64,000 nt of DNA from Plantactinospora endophytica (GCF_016862915.1 NZ_BONW01000008.1:186001-250000), one strand, 5' to 3'. Shown: positions 25,800 to 35,851, counted from the stretch's first letter. Numbers and translations are program-made. The notes: a model not told the origin generated them from the letters alone.

Positions 25800-26768
25800 A
25801 TGAAGGCAGTTGTCGCGACCGGCTACGGACCACCCGAGGACTACACGGTGGCCGAATTGCCGGCTCCCCGGCCGGGGCCGGGGCAGATCCAGGTCCGGAT
25901 CGCCGCCGCCTCGATCAACCCGGCGGACGTCCGACTGCCCAGCGGCGACTTCCGGGACGCCGTACCGCTGGAGTTCCCGCACGTACCCGGAAACGACTTC
26001 GCCGGCACGGTCAGCGAGATCGGTGCCGGGGTGACCGACTACCAGGTCGGCGACAATATCTTCGGCATGGCGGTACCCCGGGCGCTGCGGGCGATGGCCG
26101 GTGCCGGCCGACCGTCCCTGAGCACCGGCTCGCTCGCCGAGTACGCGGTCTTCGAGGCCGACACCCCGTTCCTGGCGCACCGCCCCGCCGACCTCGACGT
26201 CGACGCGGCGGCCGCGCTGCCCACCGTCGGCCTGACCGCACGGGCCCTGCTGGCCACCGCCCAGGTGCAGCCCGGCGAAACCGTCCTGGTCGTCGGCGCC
26301 ACCGGCGGGGTCGGTACCGCCGTTCTCCCGCTGCTCGCCCGAGCGGGCGCGCGGGTGGTCGCCACCGCGACCGACGCCGACGCCGACCTGCTGCGCACGC
26401 TCGGCGCCGACGAGATCATCGGGTACGCCGAGTCCACCTACCCCGCCGACGTCGATGTCGCGGTCAACCTGACCCTGCCCAGCGACCAGCTCAGCGGAGT
26501 CGCCGGCACCGTACGCCCCGGCGGGCGCCTGCTCACCATCACCTACCCGGTGCCCCGTCAGGAGTGGCTCGGCCGCGACGACGTCGCCCTGCACTTCGTG
26601 CTGGACATGGAAGGCACCTTCGGCGGCATGCGCGAGGTCGGCGAGCTCGCGGCCCGGGGCGGGCTGACGGCCACCATCGGCCGCCGCTACATCCTGGACG
26701 AGGGCCCGCGAGCCTGCGTCGACTTCGTCCGCCGGCACACCACCGGCAAGCTCGTCGTCACGATGTGA
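25800..26768 (+). CDS. Zinc-independent MDR-family NADPH:quinone oxidoreductase-like protein
   Basis: A 322-aa medium-chain reductase without the zinc-binding Cys/His set. The N-terminal GroES-like domain (SINPADVRLPSGDF, VPGNDFAGTV) is followed by a Rossmann domain with VVGATGGVGTAVLPLL near residues 164-179. The C-terminus DFVRRHTTGKLVV is the standard QOR ending. It reduces quinones or enones with NADPH; the physiological substrate is open. Its control by the divergent TetR repressor suggests induction by a small electrophile or aromatic compound. Confidence 0.87.
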   Translation: MKAVVATGYGPPEDYTVAELPAPRPGPGQIQVRIAAASINPADVRLPSGDFRDAVPLEFPHVPGNDFAGTVSEIGAGVTDYQVGDNIFGMAVPRALRAMAGAGRPSLSTGSLAEYAVFEADTPFLAHRPADLDVDAAAALPTVGLTARALLATAQVQPGETVLVVGATGGVGTAVLPLLARAGARVVATATDADADLLRTLGADEIIGYAESTYPADVDVAVNLTLPSDQLSGVAGTVRPGGRLLTITYPVPRQEWLGRDDVALHFVLDMEGTFGGMREVGELAARGGLTATIGRRYILDEGPRACVDFVRRHTTGKLVVTM

Positions 26769-26776
26769 CAGCGCCG

Positions 26777-26805
26777 TCCGGCCGGATCAGCCATCCCTGG
26801 CCGGA
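26777..26805. terminator. Weak stem-loop between convergent genes
   Basis: A 7-bp perfect inverted repeat (TCCGGCC / GGCCGGA) with a 15-base loop lies just after the oxidoreductase stop and 58 bp past the LacI-type stop. It is short and may be chance in GC-rich DNA. Confidence 0.3.
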
Positions 26806-26863
26806 TGCCCACGCAGCGTCTCGGCCAGCGACTCCCGGCGTACGCTGATCCAGCTCGCTCCGG

Positions 26864-27979
26864 TCATCGTTCGCCCACCGCCTCGGCTCGACCGGCCGGT
26901 ACCGGACCGGTGCTGTCCCGGACCAGCAGCCGGGGTTGGAAGTGCACGTCGTGCCCGGCCGGCCCGCCGCCGAGCAGCGCCCACAACCGGTCCCAGGCCT
27001 GCCGGCCGAGTTCGTTGCGCGGGATCGAGGCGGTGGTCAGCGGCGGGGTGGTGTAGCGGGCGAACGGGATGTCGTCGAAGCCGGCCACCGACAGGTCCCT
27101 CGGCACTCCGATGCCCAGCTCGTGCAGTCCGCTCAGCGCACCGAACGCCACCATGTCATTGAACGCGACCACCGCAGTGGCGCCGCTGCGCAGGATCGCC
27201 TTCGCTGCCGCGTGCCCGTCGTCGAAGGTGGCGCCGCAGGCCAGTTCGGTGAGTACGCAGACCGGCTCGGCGGCGCAGTTGGCGCGCAGCGCGGCCTGGC
27301 GCTCCCGGTTCGAGGTGCTGGCCGCCGGCCCGGCGAGGTAGACGATCCGGCGGTGGCCGAGCGACCGCAGGTGCGCCACGATCGCGGCGATCCCGGCCGC
27401 GTAGTCGACCGAGAGCGACGGGACGCTGCTGCCCGGCAGGTCCCGGTTGAGCAGTACTAGCGGGGCGAGCCGGTCGCTGATGGCGCGCAGTTCGGCCTCC
27501 GGTACCCGGGGCGAGGCGAGGACGAGCCCGTCTGAGCGGCGCCGGGCCTCCACCGCCAGGATCGCCTCCTCGGCGACGTTCTCGTTGGACTCGGCGACCA
27601 GCAGCCGGTACCCCTGACCGGCGGCGGCGTGGCTGAGCCCGCGCAACACGTCCTGGAACATCGGGTTGGACAGGTCCGGCACGATCAGCGACACCGTGCT
27701 GGTACGCCCCAGCGCGAGGCTGCGCGCGACCAGGCTCGGTTCGTAGTTCAGCGCCTCGGCGGCGGCGCGTACCCGGGCGGCGAGTTCGGCGGCAACGGTC
27801 GGGCTGCCGTTCATCACCCGGGAGACGGTCGCCCGGGAGACTCCGGCGGCCTCGGCGACCCGGCCGATGGTGGCGGCGGGTTGCTCCGGCCGGCCGGATC
27901 TGCGACGACGGCCGGAACGCGGTCCGCCGGTCGGCTCGTCGGCCGGCTGGGCGGCGCGACGGTCTCCGGTCAGGCTCAT
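26864..27979 (-). CDS. LacI-family transcriptional regulator
   Basis: A 371-aa sugar-responsive regulator. An Arg/Gly/Pro-rich N-terminal tail of about 37 residues precedes the LacI helix-turn-helix (ATIGRVAEAAGVSRATVSRVMNG) and hinge helix (NYEPSLVARSLALG). The periplasmic-binding-protein-like effector domain follows (VSLIVPDLSNPMFQDVL to the C-terminus). It is divergent from the carbohydrate ABC operon at 28.3 kb, and three ACCGGT-centred sites lie in the gap, so it probably controls that operon. The start ATG 27979 follows GGGAG. Confidence 0.88.
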   Translation of the reverse strand: MSLTGDRRAAQPADEPTGGPRSGRRRRSGRPEQPAATIGRVAEAAGVSRATVSRVMNGSPTVAAELAARVRAAAEALNYEPSLVARSLALGRTSTVSLIVPDLSNPMFQDVLRGLSHAAAGQGYRLLVAESNENVAEEAILAVEARRRSDGLVLASPRVPEAELRAISDRLAPLVLLNRDLPGSSVPSLSVDYAAGIAAIVAHLRSLGHRRIVYLAGPAASTSNRERQAALRANCAAEPVCVLTELACGATFDDGHAAAKAILRSGATAVVAFNDMVAFGALSGLHELGIGVPRDLSVAGFDDIPFARYTTPPLTTASIPRNELGRQAWDRLWALLGGGPAGHDVHFQPRLLVRDSTGPVPAGRAEAVGER

Positions 27980-28319
27980 CTCGAATCTCCCAAGTGTGGC
28001 CGCCGCACCGACCGTCCAGCGTGGACAGCGCGGTGTGGTCGTCCGTCGACGCCCTGGTGGCCACCTCGTGGGCACCGAAGATACCGGTTACCCGATCTTG
28101 GAAGCAACCGGTTTCCTCGATCTTCGTCGCCGACCTGCGCCAGCACGTTTCCACAGCTAGTTAGCCGGCGTTCGATGCGTTGACAGTTGATGTTGGCTTT
28201 GTTAGAAACTGGTTACTCAGCCCGGATGTGGGCCCAGCGGGCATGGCGGGCATTGACGGGCGTGACGGGCACGCAGCGAGGCTCCACCCGCGACGTATCT
28301 CCCCCCGAAGGGTGCTCCG
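27980..28319. promoter_or_regulatory. Divergent control region with three LacI-type operator candidates
   Basis: This 340-bp gap holds no gene. Three related dyads centred on CCGGT/CTGGT are visible: ATACCGGTTAC at 28081-28091, GCAACCGGTTTC at 28104-28115 and GAAACTGGTTAC at 28205-28216. They resemble LacI/GalR-type operators. The first two are 24 bp apart. The region around 28180-28216 is AT-richer and may hold the promoter of the sugar operon. Confidence 0.55.
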
Positions 28320-29234
28320 ATGAGCGATCGCACGGGCAGCCGTACCATCCGGTCCGGGTTGCGCCGCCGGGAAAGCCGGGTGGCGTACGGCTTCCTGGCG
28401 CCGTGGATCGTCGGGATGGTCGTCTTCACCATCGGACCGATCCTGGCCTCGCTCTACCTCTCCTTCACCGACTACACCCTGCTGAGCCCACCCGAGTGGC
28501 GAGGGCTGGAGAACTACCAGCGGATGCTGGCGGACTCCCGGCTGCACAAGTCGCTGCTGGTCACCTTCCAGTACGTCTTCGTCTCCGTACCGGTGCAGCT
28601 CGCCCTGGCCCTCGGCCTGGCCATGCTGCTCAACCGGGGTGTACGCGGGCTGCCCATCTACCGCTCGGTCTACTACCTGCCGTCGCTGCTGGCCGGCAGC
28701 GTCTCCATCGCGATCCTCTGGCGGCAGATCTTCGGCAGCGAGGGGCTGGTCAACCAGTTGCTGGCCAAGGTCGGCGTCGAGGGCGTGAGTTGGGTGTCGC
28801 ACCCGGACTTCGCGCTCGGCACGCTGGTCGTGCTGAACGCCTGGACGTTCGGCGCCCCGATGGTCATCTTCCTCGCCGGCCTGCGCCAGATCCCGAGCAT
28901 GTACTACGAGGCGGCCTCGGTCGACGGCGCCGGAGCGGTGTCCCAGTTCTTCCGGATCACCATCCCGCTGCTCACCCCGATCATCTTCTTCAACCTGATC
29001 CTCCAGATGATCGGCGCCTTCCAGAGCTTCACCCAGGCGTTCGTGGTCAGCGGCGGCTCGGGTGGTCCGGCCGACTCCACCCTGCTCTACACGCTCTACC
29101 TCTACGAGCGCGGCTTCGGCTCGTTCGAGATGGGCTACGCGTCCGCGCTGGCCTGGACGCTGCTGGTCATCATCGCCGTGCTGACCGGCGTCAACTTCCT
29201 CTTCGCCAAGCGATGGGTGTTCTACGGTGACTGA
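28320..29234 (+). CDS. Carbohydrate ABC transporter permease, MalF type
   Basis: A 304-aa CUT1 permease with six helices; the first follows an Arg-rich N-terminus (AYGFLAPWIVGMVVFTIGPI). The EAA loop YYEASVDGAG-like motif (YYEAASVDGAGAVSQFF, then ITIPLL) lies near 198-220. It is the first gene of a four-gene operon (permease, permease, binding protein, glycoside-hydrolase-like enzyme) and is divergent from the LacI regulator. No ATPase gene is present, as in the other two importers here. Confidence 0.9.
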   Translation: MSDRTGSRTIRSGLRRRESRVAYGFLAPWIVGMVVFTIGPILASLYLSFTDYTLLSPPEWRGLENYQRMLADSRLHKSLLVTFQYVFVSVPVQLALALGLAMLLNRGVRGLPIYRSVYYLPSLLAGSVSIAILWRQIFGSEGLVNQLLAKVGVEGVSWVSHPDFALGTLVVLNAWTFGAPMVIFLAGLRQIPSMYYEAASVDGAGAVSQFFRITIPLLTPIIFFNLILQMIGAFQSFTQAFVVSGGSGGPADSTLLYTLYLYERGFGSFEMGYASALAWTLLVIIAVLTGVNFLFAKRWVFYGD

Positions 29235-29254
29235 CCTGCGACCGGTGTTCCGCC

Positions 29255-30130
29255 GTGACTGACCTGACGACCAGCGCCCCGGCGCGCCCGGCGACCCGGG
29301 CCGACCCGCCGGCCCGGCGGATCACCAAACACACCCTGCTGATCGTCTTCGGCGTGGTGATGATCTATCCGCTGCTCTGGATGGTCTCCAGTTCGGTGAA
29401 GCCGACCGAGGTCATCTTCCGGGACCCGTCGATCTGGCCCAGCCAGTTCGACCTGGGCAACTACACCGCCGGCTGGACCGCGCTGGAGCACCCGTTCCAG
29501 CACTACCTGTGGAACTCGGCGGTGATCGCGATCGCGTCGATCGTCGGCAACCTGCTCTCCTGCTCGCTGGCGGCGTACGCCTTCGCGCGGCTGGAGTTCC
29601 GGGGTCGGCGGATCCTGTTCGCCGCGATGCTCGCCACGATGATGCTGCCGATCCACGTGCTGATCGTTCCGCAGTACGTGCTCTTCTCGCAGCTCGACTG
29701 GATCAACACCAGCCTGCCGCTGATCGTGCCGAAGTTCCTCGCCACGGACGCGTTCTTCATCTTCCTGATGGTCCAGTTCATCCGGTCCCTACCGCGCGAA
29801 CTGGACGAGGCCGCCCGGATGGACGGCTGCGGACACGTACGCATCTACTGGCGGATCATCATGCCGCTGTCGGTGCCGGCGCTGGCCACCTCGGCGCTGT
29901 TCACCTTCATCTGGACCTGGAACGACTTCTTCAGCCAGCTCATCTTCCTGACCAACCCCGACCTCTACACCGTTCCGGTCGCGCTGCGGTCCTTCATGGA
30001 CGGTCAGGGCGAGACCGCCTGGGGCCAGCTCTTCGCCATGTCCATCGTCGGACTCGCACCGATCTTCGGGTTCTTCCTCGCCGGGCAGCGCTATCTGACG
30101 CAGGGGCTGGCGACGACCGGCCTCAAGTGA
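29255..30130 (+). CDS. Carbohydrate ABC transporter permease, MalG type
   Basis: A 291-aa CUT1 permease, partner of the preceding gene from which it is separated by 20 bp. Six helices are visible; the EAA loop LDEAARMDGCGHVRIYW then IIMPLS lies near 185-207. It ends with FLAGQRYLTQGLATTGLK, the usual MalG tail. The start is GTG 29255. After its stop lies a 21-bp triple repeat before the binding-protein gene. Confidence 0.9.
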   Translation: MTDLTTSAPARPATRADPPARRITKHTLLIVFGVVMIYPLLWMVSSSVKPTEVIFRDPSIWPSQFDLGNYTAGWTALEHPFQHYLWNSAVIAIASIVGNLLSCSLAAYAFARLEFRGRRILFAAMLATMMLPIHVLIVPQYVLFSQLDWINTSLPLIVPKFLATDAFFIFLMVQFIRSLPRELDEAARMDGCGHVRIYWRIIMPLSVPALATSALFTFIWTWNDFFSQLIFLTNPDLYTVPVALRSFMDGQGETAWGQLFAMSIVGLAPIFGFFLAGQRYLTQGLATTGLK

Positions 30131-30132
30131 AC

Positions 30133-30194
30133 CGTTCCAACCCGCTCCACCCCCGTTCCAACCCGCTCCACCCCCGTTCCAACCCGCTCCGACC
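30133..30194. repeat. 21-bp tandem repeat, about three copies, between operon genes
   Basis: Units CGTTCCAACCCGCTCCACCCC begin at 30133, 30154 and 30175; the third is slightly diverged at its end. The array lies between the second permease stop and the binding-protein start. It is strongly C-rich on the + strand and could reduce read-through or mRNA structure, but this is speculation. Confidence 0.9.
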
Positions 30195-30285
30195 CGCCGA
30201 CGCCGACGTCGACCCGCCCCCGACGCCTCCGCCGGCAACCGAAGCACCTGTCGCGCCACACCCACCGTTCCGCGAAGGAGTTCCG

Positions 30286-31578
30286 ATGAGAGTCAGATCC
30301 ATCCGGACCCGCCTGACCACCGTCGCCGTCTCCGCCACCCTGCTGCTCTCGGTCGCCGCCTGCGGCGACTCCGGCGGTGACGGCGGGCCCGTAGAGTTGC
30401 GTTTCTCCTGGTGGGGGAATAACGACCGGGCCCAGGCCACCCAGAAGGTCATCGACGCCTTCCAGGCGCAGCACCCCGACATCAAGGTCAGCGGCTCGTC
30501 GGCCGACTTCAACGCGTACTTCGACAAGCTCGCCACCGAGGTCGCGGCCGGCGACGCGCCGGACGTCATCACCCTCGGCGGCGCCTACCCCCGGGAGTAC
30601 GGCGACCGGGGCGCGCTGCTCGACCTGGCCCGGGTCAGGAACGAACTGAAGACCGACAAAATCGACGCCGCCGCGCTCGGCAACGGCAACTTCGAGAACA
30701 AGCAGTACGGCGTGCCGACCGGCGTGAACACCTTCGCGCTGGTGGTCAACCCGGCGGTGTTCGCCAAGGCCGGCGTGCCGCTGCCCGACGACAGCACGTG
30801 GACCTGGGACGACTTCGCCCGGATCGCCCGGGACATCTCCGCGAAGTCGCCGAAGGGCACCTACGGGGTGGCCGACCCGAGCAGCGCCGACATGTTCGAC
30901 CTGTACTCCCGGCAGCGCGGCGAGGGCCTCTACACGCCCGACGGCAAGGTCGCGATCAGCCGGAACACCATCACCGAGTGGTGGACGATGACCGTCGGGC
31001 TGCGGAACTCCGGCGCCACCCCGCCGGCCTCGGTCACCACCGAACTGGAGGGCCAGCCGGCCCCGGAGCAGACGCTGATGGGCCGGGGCCTGGCCGGGAT
31101 GCAGTTCGACTGGAGCAACCAGCTCGGCGCGCTGCGCAAGGCGTCCGGGCAGCCCCTCGAACTGCTGCGGGCACCGGGGGAGAGCGGTCAGAAGCCCGGG
31201 ATGTGGTTGCAGGCGTCCCAGATCTACACCATCAACGCCCGGACGGAGCATCCCAAGGAGGCGGCGACGTTCGTCGACTTCCTGGTCAACAGCCCGGAGG
31301 CCGGCAAGATCATCCTGACCGACCGGGGCATCCCGGCGAACTCCGAGGTGCTGACGTCGGTGGTACCGGCGCTCAACCCGGACCAGTCCGCCCAGGCCAC
31401 GTTCATCGAGAAGGTCACCCCGCAGGTCGGGCCGCCGCTGGTGATCGGGCCGACCGGCTCCACCGACACCCGGCTGATCCTGCAACGGCTCAACGCCGAG
31501 GTGCTGTTCGACCGGAAGTCCCCGGCCGACGCCGCCGACGAGTTCGTCAAGCAGGTCGAGGCGGCGATCGGCAAGTGA
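30286..31578 (+). CDS. Carbohydrate-binding lipoprotein of ABC transporter
   Basis: A 430-aa family 1 solute-binding protein. Signal peptide with basic start and lipobox SVAAC (Cys26). The mature protein opens with VELRFSWWGNN, typical of CUT1 binding proteins, and has VIDAFQAQHPDIKV and VAAGDAPDVITLGG. Trp and Tyr residues across the body suggest a stacked sugar ligand. The start ATG 30286 follows GAAGGAG. It is the third gene of the LacI-linked operon and overlaps the start of the fourth. Confidence 0.9.
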   Translation: MRVRSIRTRLTTVAVSATLLLSVAACGDSGGDGGPVELRFSWWGNNDRAQATQKVIDAFQAQHPDIKVSGSSADFNAYFDKLATEVAAGDAPDVITLGGAYPREYGDRGALLDLARVRNELKTDKIDAAALGNGNFENKQYGVPTGVNTFALVVNPAVFAKAGVPLPDDSTWTWDDFARIARDISAKSPKGTYGVADPSSADMFDLYSRQRGEGLYTPDGKVAISRNTITEWWTMTVGLRNSGATPPASVTTELEGQPAPEQTLMGRGLAGMQFDWSNQLGALRKASGQPLELLRAPGESGQKPGMWLQASQIYTINARTEHPKEAATFVDFLVNSPEAGKIILTDRGIPANSEVLTSVVPALNPDQSAQATFIEKVTPQVGPPLVIGPTGSTDTRLILQRLNAEVLFDRKSPADAADEFVKQVEAAIGK

Positions 31579-33773
31579 CCTCCGACCGGAGCGGGGACGA
31601 CGGCCGAACTCCGGCACCGCACGCGGCCCGGTCGGCACCGCACGCGGCCCGGGGCGGGCCGGGGATCGACCGGCGGGCCCTGGTCGACCGGCACGCGGTC
31701 GAGGTGACCGGCATCCTGCCGGAGTCCCCGCTCTCGGTCGGCAACGGCGAGTTCTGCCACACCGTCGACGTCACCGGGTTGCAGACCTTCCCGGAGCACT
31801 ACCCGGTGCCCGATGCCGGCGGCACCGGCCCGGTCGGCACGCTGCTCGGCACCCAGGCGCAGTGGGCCTGGCACAGCGTGCCGGGCGGGCAACCGTTCGA
31901 CCTGGCGCAGACCCGCCGGGCCTATCCGACGCCGCGCGGCCCGATCGAGTACGTCGACATGCGCGGCAACCTCTCCGGCACGTCCGAGGCGCCGGAGTCG
32001 CCGGCCGAGTCCTGGCTGCGCAACAATCCGCACCGGCTCGACCTGGGCCGGATCGGGCTGGTCTGGTCGGCCCGCTCCACCGGCTCCGGGATCACCCCCC
32101 GGTCACCCGAGCCCGCCGAGCTGACCGACCCGCACCAGCGACTCGACCTGTGGACCGGCACGATCAGCAGCCAATTCCGGCTCGGCGGTACCCCGGTCGC
32201 CGTCGACACCGTCTGCCATCCGGACCGCGACGTGCTCGCCGTACGCGTCGAGTCGGCGCTGCTCGCCGAGGGCCTGGCGATCCGGCTCGCCTTCCCGTAC
32301 GGGTCGGAGGCGTGGAGCAACGCCGCCGACTGGTCCCGCCCGCAGGCACACTCGTCGACGCTCCGCCCCACGCCGGACGGGGCGCTGCTGCGGCGGGTAC
32401 TCGACGACACGGCGTACACGGTCGGGATCGGACTTCCGGACGGCGCCCGGATCCTGCACGTCGGCCGGCACGAGTTCCTGGTCGGCGCCGGGCTGGGCGC
32501 CGTCGAGCTGGTCGTCGCGTTCGCGCCCGGTGCCGGCTCGGCGGCCGGCACCGCGCTGCCGACCTTCGCCGAGGTGGCCGCCGCGTCCGCCCGGCACTGG
32601 CCGGCGTTCTGGACCGACGGCGGCGCGGTCGAGCTGGCCGAGAGCCGGGACGACCGGGCGGACGAACTGGAACGGCGGGTGGTGCTCTCGCAGTACCTGA
32701 CCGCGGTGCACTGCGCCGGCTCGCTGCCGCCGCAGGAGACCGGCCTGATCGGCAACAGTTGGCGTGGCCGGTTCCACCTGGAGATGCACTGGTGGCACGG
32801 CGCGCACTTCCCGCTCTGGGGCCGTCCCCACCTGCTGGAACGCAGCCTCGGCTGGTACGCCGGCATCCTGCCCCGGGCCCGGGAGACCGCGCGCCGGCAG
32901 GGCTGTGCCGGTGCCCGCTGGCCGAAGCAGGTCGGCCCGGACGGTCGGGAGAGTCCCAGCCCGATCGGCCCGTTCCTGCTCTGGCAGCAGCCGCACCCGA
33001 TCTTCCTCGCCGAGCTGGTCCGCCGGACCACCGACCCGGACGCCGCACTGCGGCGCTACGCGGACGTCGTCCTCGAATCGGCCGCGTTCATGGCCGATTA
33101 CCCCGTCCGGGGCGAACACGGCTACCAACTCGGCCCACCGCTGGTGCCGGCCCAGGAGTCGTACGCCGACCTCCGGGAGACCCTCACCAACCCGACCTTC
33201 GAGCTGGCGTACTGGTCGTGGGGGCTGCGGATCGCACAGGACTGGCGTACCCGGCTCGGCCTGGCCCCGGAGCCGTCCTGGGAGAAGGTCGCCACGAACC
33301 TGGTCCGGCCACACGTCCGGGACGGGGTGTACGCCGCCGTCGACGTACCGCCGTACACGCTGCGCGACGACCATCCGTCGATGCTGTACGCGCTCGGCCT
33401 CGTCCCGCCCACCGACCTGGTCGACCCGGAGGTCATGCGGGCCACCCTGCACCACGTGCTCGCCGACTGGGACTGGCCGTCGACCTGGGGTTGGGACTAT
33501 CCGGCGATCGCGATGACCGCGACCCGGCTCGGCGAGCCGCAGACCGCCGTCGACGCGCTGCTGCGGCCGGTGCCGAAGAACGGCTACCTGCCGAACGGGC
33601 ACAACCGGCAGACCGCCGCGCTGCCGGTCTACCTGCCCGGCAACGGCGGGCTGCTGGCCGCCGTCGCGCTGATGGCCCGGGGCGCGGACGCGGACCACGG
33701 CCGCCCGACACCGGGCTTTCCTGACGACGGAAGCTGGACCGTCCGACACGAGGGACTGCACCCGATGCCCTGA
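31575..33773 (+). CDS. Six-hairpin glycoside hydrolase/phosphorylase-like protein (GH65-like)
   Basis: A 732-aa cytoplasmic protein with an N-terminal beta-sandwich-like part (about 30-340) and an (alpha/alpha)6 barrel (about 360-710). The barrel has FHLEMHWWHGAHFPLWGR and TWGWDYPAIAMTA, patterns I associate with GH65-like proteins, but I could not identify the catalytic acid with certainty. It starts at GTG 31575, whose GTGA overlaps the stop of the binding-protein gene, so it is coupled to uptake. It probably degrades the imported oligosaccharide. The first 30 residues contain a short HAARSAPHAARG repeat. No secretion signal is seen. Confidence 0.65.
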   Translation: MTSDRSGDDGRTPAPHAARSAPHAARGGPGIDRRALVDRHAVEVTGILPESPLSVGNGEFCHTVDVTGLQTFPEHYPVPDAGGTGPVGTLLGTQAQWAWHSVPGGQPFDLAQTRRAYPTPRGPIEYVDMRGNLSGTSEAPESPAESWLRNNPHRLDLGRIGLVWSARSTGSGITPRSPEPAELTDPHQRLDLWTGTISSQFRLGGTPVAVDTVCHPDRDVLAVRVESALLAEGLAIRLAFPYGSEAWSNAADWSRPQAHSSTLRPTPDGALLRRVLDDTAYTVGIGLPDGARILHVGRHEFLVGAGLGAVELVVAFAPGAGSAAGTALPTFAEVAAASARHWPAFWTDGGAVELAESRDDRADELERRVVLSQYLTAVHCAGSLPPQETGLIGNSWRGRFHLEMHWWHGAHFPLWGRPHLLERSLGWYAGILPRARETARRQGCAGARWPKQVGPDGRESPSPIGPFLLWQQPHPIFLAELVRRTTDPDAALRRYADVVLESAAFMADYPVRGEHGYQLGPPLVPAQESYADLRETLTNPTFELAYWSWGLRIAQDWRTRLGLAPEPSWEKVATNLVRPHVRDGVYAAVDVPPYTLRDDHPSMLYALGLVPPTDLVDPEVMRATLHHVLADWDWPSTWGWDYPAIAMTATRLGEPQTAVDALLRPVPKNGYLPNGHNRQTAALPVYLPGNGGLLAAVALMARGADADHGRPTPGFPDDGSWTVRHEGLHPMP

Positions 33774-33800
33774 CCGGATCGGCAGCCGCTCCGAGGTCGG

Positions 33801-33895
33801 CGTGCCGACGACCCGGCGTGCCGACGACCCGGCGTGCCGACGACCCGGCGTGCCGACGACCCGGCGTGCCGGCGGGTGGACGTGCCGGCGACCGG

Positions 33896-33896
<1 letters not shown>
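33801..33896. repeat. 16-bp tandem repeat, four perfect and two degenerate copies
   Basis: Units CGTGCCGACGACCCGG start at 33801, 33817, 33833 and 33849, followed by two diverged copies at 33865 and 33881. The array fills the gap between the convergent GH65-like and FecE-type genes and reaches the stop codon of the latter. A 16-bp period without spacers rules out CRISPR. Confidence 0.92.
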
Positions 33897-34777
<881 letters not shown>

Positions 34778-34778
34778 C

Positions 34779-35846
34779 TCAACCTCCAGAACCGGCACGG
34801 TTGGCTCGGACGAGTAGCCAGAGCAGGAACGCGGCGCCGAGCGCCCCGGTGACCACACCCACCGGGAGGTCGACGTCCGGGATGAGCCAGCGGGCCACCA
34901 GGTCGCTGGCCGAGACCATCAGCGCCCCGGTCAGCGCGGACGCCAGCATCGGCGGCGCGGAGAGCCCGACCAGCCGCTGGGCGACCTGCGGTGCCGCCAG
35001 GGCCACGAACAGCACCGGGCCGGTGGCGGCGGTGGCGAACGCGACAAGTGCCACACCGACCACCACCAGGCAGAGCCGGGCCAGTTGCACCGGAGTACCG
35101 AGCCCACGGGCCACCTCGTCGCCGAGGTGCAGGGTACGGGTCCAGCGCCCGAGCAGCATCCCGGCGGGCAGCAGCACCAGTACGGCGGCGGAGAGCGGTC
35201 CGACCGTCTCCCAGCCGCGCCCGTTGAGGTTGCCGACCAACCAGCCGAGCGCCGCCTGTGCCTCGGTCAACTGGGCCCGGGTCAGCAGGTAGTCGGTGGC
35301 GCTGGCGCACATCCAGGAGACCGCGATGCCGACCAGCACGATCCGGTACCCGGTGGCACCGCCCCGCCAGGCCAGCAGGTAGATCAGTGCGGCGGTGGCC
35401 AACCCGCCGGCCAGGCCCAGCGCCGGCAGGCTCAGTCCGGCGCCGCTGGCGAGCACGATGCCGGCGACCACGGCGGTGGTGGCCCCGGCGTTGATGCCGA
35501 TCATGTCGGGACTGGCCAGCGGGTTGCGGGTGACGGTCTGGAAGATCGCCCCGGAGACCGCGAACGCGGCACCGGCGAGTACGGCGGTCAGCGCCCGGGG
35601 CAGTCGCAGTTCCCGGACGATGAAGACCTGGCCCGGGTCGCCGGAACCCCAGAGCGCGGGCACCACCCGCAGTGGACTGACCGGGTAGTCGCCGGTCGCG
35701 ATTCCGACGCAGAAGACCACGAAGGTCAGCGCGGCGAGCCCGAGACAGCAGAGCAGCACCCGGCCGCGAAGTACGCCGGAGACCGGCGGCCGGCCGAGCC
35801 GGAACGCGGTACGTCCGCCGGAGCGGCGCAGTTCGAGCAGGGTCAC
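34779..35846 (-). CDS. FecCD-family ferric-siderophore permease (second subunit)
   Basis: A 355-aa integral membrane protein, about ten helices. FecCD landmarks: RELRLPRALTAVLAGAAFAVSGAIFQ, NPLASPDMIGINAGA near 140-155, RTLHLGDEVARGLGTPV near 245-260, and APQVAQRLVG, where the family has VPH. It follows the other permease by 5 bp. The pair forms the channel of a type II (BtuCD-like) importer for the hydroxamate siderophore. The GTG start at 35846 is accepted since no nearer alternative fits. Confidence 0.92.
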   Translation of the reverse strand: MTLLELRRSGGRTAFRLGRPPVSGVLRGRVLLCCLGLAALTFVVFCVGIATGDYPVSPLRVVPALWGSGDPGQVFIVRELRLPRALTAVLAGAAFAVSGAIFQTVTRNPLASPDMIGINAGATTAVVAGIVLASGAGLSLPALGLAGGLATAALIYLLAWRGGATGYRIVLVGIAVSWMCASATDYLLTRAQLTEAQAALGWLVGNLNGRGWETVGPLSAAVLVLLPAGMLLGRWTRTLHLGDEVARGLGTPVQLARLCLVVVGVALVAFATAATGPVLFVALAAPQVAQRLVGLSAPPMLASALTGALMVSASDLVARWLIPDVDLPVGVVTGALGAAFLLWLLVRANRAGSGG

Positions 35847-35851
35847 CGGGC

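Noticed and set aside
26777-26805. Strong terminator between oxidoreductase and LacI genes
   Set aside because: The stem is only 7 bp with a long loop; kept as a weak feature only.
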